Assembly (NCBI GenBank): GCA_900549335.1
Contig: UROJ01000046.1
Location: forward strand, 1-9,392
DNA from: an uncultured Collinsella sp.
Lineage (GTDB): Bacteria; Actinomycetota; Coriobacteriia; Coriobacteriales; Coriobacteriaceae
Length of the DNA: 9,392 bases
Reading direction: 5' to 3'
The notes beneath the pieces were generated by a model. It searched no databases. It saw nothing but the letters and a program-made list of their open reading frames with translations, and was not told the origin of the DNA. The translations under genes and the position numbers were made by a program. Numbering within the stretch: position 1 is the first letter of the stretch; every line of letters starts with the position of its first letter. Positions 6,375 to 9,392 of the stretch are shown here, one piece after another.

Positions 6375-6398
6375 GCGGATATTGCTAATTAGTATAAA

Positions 6399-6433
6399 GA
6401 CCGTTCGCGGGTGAAAATCGACCGTTGACGGGT
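6399..6433. repeat. Two 14-base direct repeats spaced 21 bases upstream of the PTS promoter
   Basis: GACCGTTCGCGGGT (6399-6412) and GACCGTTGACGGGT (6420-6433) match at 12 of 14 positions and start 21 bases apart, two helical turns. Measured from the predicted start near 6348, their centres are at about -58 and -79. That placement suits tandem activator binding on one face of the DNA. Each unit is itself partly symmetric. The protein is unknown. Confidence 0.5.
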
Positions 6434-6510
6434 TTAACGTACTTGAAACGTTGGGGCTGGGTAGGCCGGCGCTGGCTGGATAACCCCAGATCAGACGCCT
6501 TGCCAATCCC

Positions 6511-7593
6511 CTATCGCACGAAGTACCAGGGGCTTTCCTGCACGGTGGGCTCCAACGCAATGCCCGTGCGCTCCTTAAACAGATCCATGTCCTGAGATTT
6601 TTCGGTCCACCACGCGTTGGGCTTAAAGGTCATGCTCTCAACAACATGACCGACAAACACACTGTTGCGTAGCTTGGAGAAGTCGGTGTTCATAATCAGG
6701 ATGGACGCGAGCACCAGCACGATGCCCAGGACTTTGATCACGCCGGCGGGCTCGGCATAGATGCCAATACCGACCAGAACGGTCGCAACGGTTTCAAACG
6801 AAGCCACGACCGGCACCTTCGACGTCTCAAGATCCATCGAAAGGCCCTGCATATAGAAGATGTACGCAAGAGCCGTCGGAATAAAGCCAAAGCCCGCGAA
6901 CAGCAGAATGAGCTGCGGGGACATTGCCGCGGCCACATCGGACCACGGAGCCGAAAGCACTGCCATAAAGCATCCGCCAAAGACAAAGCCCCAAAACGTC
7001 ACCGCCAGCGGATGCAGCGTCTTGGTAGCCATACGGCTAAACACAGCCAGTAGCGCACCGCAAAGCCCGGCGATCACACCCGACACGACGCCCCAAGCCG
7101 AGAAATGGAAACCGGACAGGTCGCCGCTCGTCACCGCGAGCACGCAACCCACAATGTTAAAGACGATGGCGACGAGCTTGTTGGGGGTCACGTCCTCGCG
7201 ATAAAGCACGCGGCCGAGCACGACGCCAAACACCGGCGAGGTGTAAAGCAGCACCGAGGCCGTGGACATGCCCACCTCGCCCATGCACTCGTAATAAAGC
7301 GTGTTAGCGGTGGCGAGGCCGATAATGCCAAGAAGCGCGCAGGGAACAAGCTCTTTAGGACTTGCCTTGAACAGTGCCATGGCACCCGAGGCTTTTCCCT
7401 CACGAACACCTCCCTGGCAACCCATAAATGCCAAGACCGGAGCCATTAAGACAGCACCCGACAACAGGCGAAAGGCCGCCATGCTCTGAGACGAAACACC
7501 CAGGGCCGATATTCCGTTAACAAAGATTCCGATGGTGCCCCACATAAGCGCGGCGATCAGCACTAGCACATAGCCCAGATTGCTTTTCTTCAA
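6511..7593 (-). CDS. EamA/DMT-family transporter with an extended C-terminal tail
   Basis: This 360-residue inner-membrane protein belongs to the drug/metabolite transporter superfamily, many of whose EamA members export amino acids or metabolites. Two EamA repeats are visible, about 8-152 and 165-302, with about ten membrane segments. The first begins GYVLVLIAALMWGTIGIF and contains the AxRxL-like AAFRLLSGAVLM at 39-50. The second contains FGFIPTALAYIFYMQGL. The last 55 residues or so are hydrophilic and end QESPWYFVR; most EamA proteins stop near residue 300, so this tail is unusual. I chose the TTG at 7593 because GAGGAGG lies 5 bases upstream; an in-frame GTG at 7629 has no site. An operator like that of the PTS operon lies upstream. 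It may export the amino acid freed by the deglycases, but specificity is unknown. Confidence 0.88.
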   Translation of the reverse strand: MKKSNLGYVLVLIAALMWGTIGIFVNGISALGVSSQSMAAFRLLSGAVLMAPVLAFMGCQGGVREGKASGAMALFKASPKELVPCALLGIIGLATANTLYYECMGEVGMSTASVLLYTSPVFGVVLGRVLYREDVTPNKLVAIVFNIVGCVLAVTSGDLSGFHFSAWGVVSGVIAGLCGALLAVFSRMATKTLHPLAVTFWGFVFGGCFMAVLSAPWSDVAAAMSPQLILLFAGFGFIPTALAYIFYMQGLSMDLETSKVPVVASFETVATVLVGIGIYAEPAGVIKVLGIVLVLASILIMNTDFSKLRNSVFVGHVVESMTFKPNAWWTEKSQDMDLFKERTGIALEPTVQESPWYFVR

Positions 7594-7598
7594 CGCAG

Positions 7599-7605
7599 CC
7601 TCCTC
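7599..7605 (-). promoter_or_regulatory. Ribosome binding site that decides the EamA TTG start
   Basis: GAGGAGG on the minus strand, 5 bases before the TTG at 7593. It favours TTG over the upstream in-frame GTG at 7629, whose own upstream sequence is AT-rich and coincides with the -10 region. Confidence 0.7.
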
Positions 7606-7632
7606 GGTATTGTTTCCAATATGTTTCACACT

Positions 7633-7661
7633 ACGTTATAGTCGTTATATACATTTTTCAA
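7633..7661 (-). promoter_or_regulatory. EamA promoter with two overlapping operator-like sites
   Basis: TTGAAA (complement of 7656-7661) and TATAAC (complement of 7635-7640) are possible -35 and -10 boxes, though the 15-base spacer is short. Across them lie ACGTTATAGTCGT (7633-7645) and TCGTTATATACAT (7642-7654). Each matches the left GntR upstream site (read as ACGTTATATACGT) at 11 of 13 positions, and they overlap by four bases. This ties EamA to the same probable regulon as the PTS. Confidence 0.5.
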
Positions 7662-7703
7662 GACACAAATCGGCAGACGGGAAAATCTGCTTCCCCACAT
7701 ACT

Positions 7704-7750
7704 CATTGGGACGCTCCCGAATGACTAGTCATTTAAGAACGTCCCCAACG
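7704..7750. repeat. Imperfect palindrome with GGGACG base and ATGACTAGTCAT centre
   Basis: The centre ATGACTAGTCAT (7721-7732) is a perfect 12-base palindrome. Further out, GGGACG (7708-7713) pairs with CGTCCC (7740-7745), and CATT/AACG flank them. The arms between (CTCCCGA against TTAAGAA) have diverged, as if a once-perfect palindrome had decayed on its left side. The GGGAC motif is shared with the other intergenic palindromes in the window. Confidence 0.55.
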
Positions 7751-7784
7751 TCTAAGGCGCCGCTGGTTGAGCATAAGTCAGCGA

Positions 7785-7883
7785 GCGGGCCGCATTTGAG
7801 GCAAGGTGACGTGAAACGAAAGGGCGCTGACCTTCTGGTCGCGCCCTTGAAGTTGAACGTCAGATTGCCCAAATGCGGACCGC
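7785..7883. ncRNA. Extended 99-nt stem-loop, candidate structured RNA or miniature element
   Basis: The paired segments nest almost completely: GCGG (7785-7788) with CCGC (7880-7883); CCGCATTTG (7790-7798) with CAAATGCGG (7870-7878); GGCAA (7800-7804) with TTGCC (7865-7869); GACGT (7808-7812) with ACGTC (7857-7861); AAGGGCGC (7820-7827) with GCGCCCTT (7841-7848); and GACC with GGTC around a TTCT tetraloop (7829-7840). Interior loops are small and the apex is compact. Strand and function are not determined. It lies in the 3' region of the second deglycase transcript, ahead of EamA. Confidence 0.5.
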
Positions 7884-7896
7884 GCAGCGTCGATCC

Positions 7897-7924
7897 GTTA
7901 CGCGGTTTGGTAAAACCGCGTAAC
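7897..7924 (-). terminator. 12-base-pair hairpin starting at the second deglycase stop codon
   Basis: GTTACGCGGTTT (7897-7908) and AAACCGCGTAAC (7913-7924) are perfect arms with a 4-base loop. The last base of the TAG stop is part of the stem. No T-run follows on the minus strand, so termination may need the long stem-loop downstream or Rho. It could also protect the mRNA 3' end. Confidence 0.55.
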
Positions 7925-8916
7925 TAATACTCAAGCTTCCACATGTAGCGGCGCGTCATGTAGTCCTTGTGGGTGACGGCAGAGAGCGCGCGCATGTAGA
8001 CGTTGTTGAGGATCGGGGCGAAGATCAGGTGGTTGAAGTACTCGCTCACGCTGTCCTTGATGTCGTTGAGGCCGAGCTCCTTGGCATCGAGCTGATAAAC
8101 GCGCTCGCCACCGTACTGGTTGACGAAGCGGATGCCGCGCTCGTCGTTGCAGCGGCTGCGGCCGACGCTGATGAGCTGGAACAGCGAGGTGCGCTTGTCC
8201 AGGATCTCGAAGGGACCGTGGAAGAAGTCGCAGGTGTTGATGGTGCAGGAGTCGATCTGCAGCATCTCCTGCACGTTGCAGATGCTAAAGACGTAGGCGG
8301 CACCAAAGAGCGGACCCTGAGCCATCACGTTGATGCAGGGCTTGTCGGCGTTCTGCTCGGCCCACTTGGCAGCAAGCGGACGGGTGTACTCGACGGCCTT
8401 GCGATAGATGGGGTCGACCAAGTCAAACGCGGCCATAGCGGTCTCGTACTCGGCATAGCCCTCGGTCTGCTGCGTAAGCTCCATGGCGATCATGGTCACG
8501 ACGGCGGAGTTGGTGCGGCCCATGCAGGACTCGTCGACGGCCAGGCTGTCGTACTGGATCTTGTAGTCGCAGACCTCGGTGAGGCCGGACTCGTCAACAT
8601 AGATGGCGATGGTGCTGGCGCCGTGGTCCTTGGCGACCTGGGCGGCAACGATGGTCTCCTTGGTGCCGCGCATGGACACGACGACGGCCAGGGTGTTCTC
8701 GTTGACGTAGGCCGGGGTGGCGTGCACGAACTCGTTGCTGGTGTAGCTGGAGCTCACGACCTGCGTGGCCTCGTGCTCCATAAAGTACTGGGCAGGATAG
8801 TTGCCGCCGTTGGATCCGCCGGCACCAATCCACACGACGCGCTTGATGCCGCCCTTGTCTGCCTTGTCAGCCAAAACCTGGGAGACGACATCCTTAACCT
8901 GTTCCTGAGTAGTCAT
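7924..8916 (-). CDS. SIS-domain deglycase, FrlB/GfrE/GfrF/FraB-like (GntR-linked copy)
   Basis: This 330-residue cytoplasmic enzyme is a paralogue of the deglycase at 2545-3528 and likely cleaves a related phosphorylated Amadori compound. The first SIS domain has WIGAGGSNGG (29-38), and FFHGPFE at 231-237 matches the family block. The Glu/His pair is E217 and H233, again 16 apart. QQTEGY (149-154) and the C-terminal RRYMWKLEY are shared with the paralogue. The phosphate-loop region reads SMRGTKET (81-88), one residue shorter than SLGGSTPET in the paralogue, so substrate handling may differ. The ATG at 8916 is preceded by GAAAGG at about 10 bases. It is divergent from a GntR gene with repeated operator-like sites between them, so it is probably induced separately from the PTS operon. 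Which copy is fructoselysine- or glucoselysine-specific cannot be told. Confidence 0.83.
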   Translation of the reverse strand: MTTQEQVKDVVSQVLADKADKGGIKRVVWIGAGGSNGGNYPAQYFMEHEATQVVSSSYTSNEFVHATPAYVNENTLAVVVSMRGTKETIVAAQVAKDHGASTIAIYVDESGLTEVCDYKIQYDSLAVDESCMGRTNSAVVTMIAMELTQQTEGYAEYETAMAAFDLVDPIYRKAVEYTRPLAAKWAEQNADKPCINVMAQGPLFGAAYVFSICNVQEMLQIDSCTINTCDFFHGPFEILDKRTSLFQLISVGRSRCNDERGIRFVNQYGGERVYQLDAKELGLNDIKDSVSEYFNHLIFAPILNNVYMRALSAVTHKDYMTRRYMWKLEY

Positions 8917-8953
8917 CGTGCATCAGCCTTTCTTCTCGTTTGATGCTCTCGAT

Positions 8954-8976
8954 GGCATACAAGTTACATACATGTT
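8954..8976. promoter_or_regulatory. 23-base operator-like repeat upstream of the second deglycase
   Basis: It begins GGCATACAAGTTA and matches 9093-9115 at 21 of 23 positions. The core ACAAGT-TACAT-ACATGT is a near dyad with a GT-N5-AC centre, as expected of a GntR operator. It lies 38 bases upstream of the deglycase start, in the promoter region. A partial inverted copy, TTGTATGC, is at 8994-9001. Confidence 0.6.
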
Positions 8977-9065
8977 TTGGTTATGTCGACTAGTTGTATG
9001 CTATATTTATCTTAGAAATTTTGCTGGTAAGGTTTTCGGTAGCTCAATACCAGCGGTTTTATTGT

Positions 9066-9078
9066 TGTATTGAATACA
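9066..9078. promoter_or_regulatory. Dyad TGTATTGAATACA in the divergent promoter region
   Basis: This is a perfect dyad of 6-base arms around a central G, 44 bases before the GntR start. It shares the ATACA half-site with the 23-base repeats and may be a further binding site for the same regulator. That is a suggestion from similarity only. Confidence 0.35.
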
Positions 9079-9092
9079 TGCTTGCTTAGATA

Positions 9093-9115
9093 GGCATACA
9101 AGTTAGATACAGGTT
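9093..9115. promoter_or_regulatory. 23-base operator-like repeat just upstream of the right GntR gene
   Basis: This is the second copy of the GGCATACAAGTTA repeat, ending only 6 bases before the GntR start codon. A bound protein here would block RNA polymerase or the ribosome site, so autorepression is likely. The two copies are 139 bases apart in the same orientation, about 13 helical turns, which could allow looping. Confidence 0.6.
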
Positions 9116-9121
9116 GATCAC

Positions 9122-9392
9122 ATGAACGCTTCGTCTAAAAAGAAACTGAGCCAATACGAGCGCTTGGCGGGCATGTTGCGTGACCGCATCGCCGCCGGTA
9201 TCTTCGCACGCGGAGACAAGCTGCCGTCCGAGATGGAACTCATGGACGAATCGGGGCTGTCGCGCAGCACCGTGCGCCACGCCCTTAAGGTACTCGTTGA
9301 TGAGGGCCTGGTGCGCACCGAGCGCGGGCGCGGCGCCTTTGTGGCCGACACGCCCGCGCTCCACGAAAACAACCTGGTGTTTTCGAGCTATA
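9122..9392 (+). CDS. GntR-family transcriptional regulator, N-terminal part (runs off right edge)
   Basis: The first 90 residues of a GntR regulator are present; the effector-binding domain is outside the window. The winged helix-turn-helix covers about residues 11-75. Its signature is KLPSEMELMDESGLSRSTVR (33-52), followed by HALKVLVDEGLVRTERGRGAFV, whose RGRGAFV is the wing. The start is the ATG at 9122; only a weak site (AGG at 9111-9113, inside the operator repeat) precedes it, so translation may be poor or the transcript nearly leaderless. It is divergent from the second deglycase, with paired 23-base repeats in the 205-base gap. By analogy with FrlR in frl loci, it may sense an Amadori compound or its phosphorylated form and control that deglycase. 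It is distinct in sequence from the left GntR protein. Confidence 0.92.
   Translation, partial: MNASSKKKLSQYERLAGMLRDRIAAGIFARGDKLPSEMELMDESGLSRSTVRHALKVLVDEGLVRTERGRGAFVADTPALHENNLVFSSY

Larger units (their letters stand above)
7594..7923. other. 330-base intergenic region between the second deglycase and EamA
   Basis: I find no credible protein gene here. Reading along the minus-strand transcript, it holds a 12-base-pair hairpin starting at the deglycase stop (7897-7924), a long extended stem-loop (7785-7883), an imperfect GGGAC palindrome (7704-7750), and the EamA promoter with its operators (7633-7661). A plus-strand frame at 7580-7927 only reads through these palindromes and has no ribosome site. 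Confidence 0.7.

Noticed and set aside
6329..6440. Sigma-54 promoter for the PTS operon, as in Salmonella gfr
   Set aside because: I saw no TGGCAC-N5-TTGC-like element; a perfect TATAAT box is present instead.
7594..7680. Lysine or other riboswitch ahead of EamA
   Set aside because: Considered because lysine may be the released product, but the predicted leader is only about 35 bases and has no aptamer-like structure.
7969..8943. Open frame of 324 codons on the plus strand
   Set aside because: Antisense shadow of the second deglycase, with low-complexity Ala/Val/Gly/Asp content and no homology I can recognise.

Overview
This is a GC-rich bacterial window that looks like a gut actinobacterium of the class Coriobacteriia, most like Collinsella. 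That placement is an inference from base composition, strong AAAGGAG-type ribosome sites with GTG and TTG starts, and the gene set; no taxonomic marker is present. All but one of the genes lie on the minus strand.

Left to right: the 5' end of a GntR regulator (1-177, minus, runs off the window); a YitT-family membrane protein (397-1404); a 354-base gap with an inverted-repeat element; a beta-phosphoglucomutase-like HAD phosphatase (1759-2388); a SIS-domain sugar-phosphate deglycase (2545-3528); a mannose-family PTS permease, IID (3727-4560), IIC (4574-5368) and fused IIAB (5405-6328); an EamA/DMT transporter (6511-7593); a structured 330-base gap; a second SIS deglycase (7924-8916); and a divergent GntR regulator (9122 to the right edge, plus).

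The core appears to be an uptake and cleavage pathway for Amadori (sugar-amine) compounds. The PTS would import and phosphorylate the compound, and the two FrlB/GfrE/GfrF/FraB-like enzymes would split the phosphorylated product into a sugar phosphate and a free amine or amino acid. Both deglycases keep a Glu and a His 16 residues apart, the spacing reported for the catalytic pair of Salmonella FraB. The EamA transporter could export the released amino acid, but that is a guess. The layout resembles the Salmonella gfr (glucoselysine/fructoselysine) operon. Here the two deglycases are split between two transcription units, and GntR genes flank the locus instead of a LevR-type activator.

Two sets of operator-like sites suggest the wiring. 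A dyad with consensus ACGT-N5-ACGT occurs before the left GntR gene, the PTS operon and the EamA gene, so the left GntR may control the transport functions and itself. A different 23-base repeat occurs once before the second deglycase and once before the right GntR gene, so that regulator probably controls its divergent neighbour and itself.

The intergenic regions hold several unexplained structures. These are dispersed palindromes with a GGGAC core, including a 45-base sequence present twice; a 119-base element bounded by perfect 15-base inverted repeats; a roughly 99-nt extended stem-loop; and two 14-base direct repeats exactly 21 bases apart upstream of the PTS promoter. No tRNA, rRNA, CRISPR array, insertion-sequence transposase or replication origin was seen.
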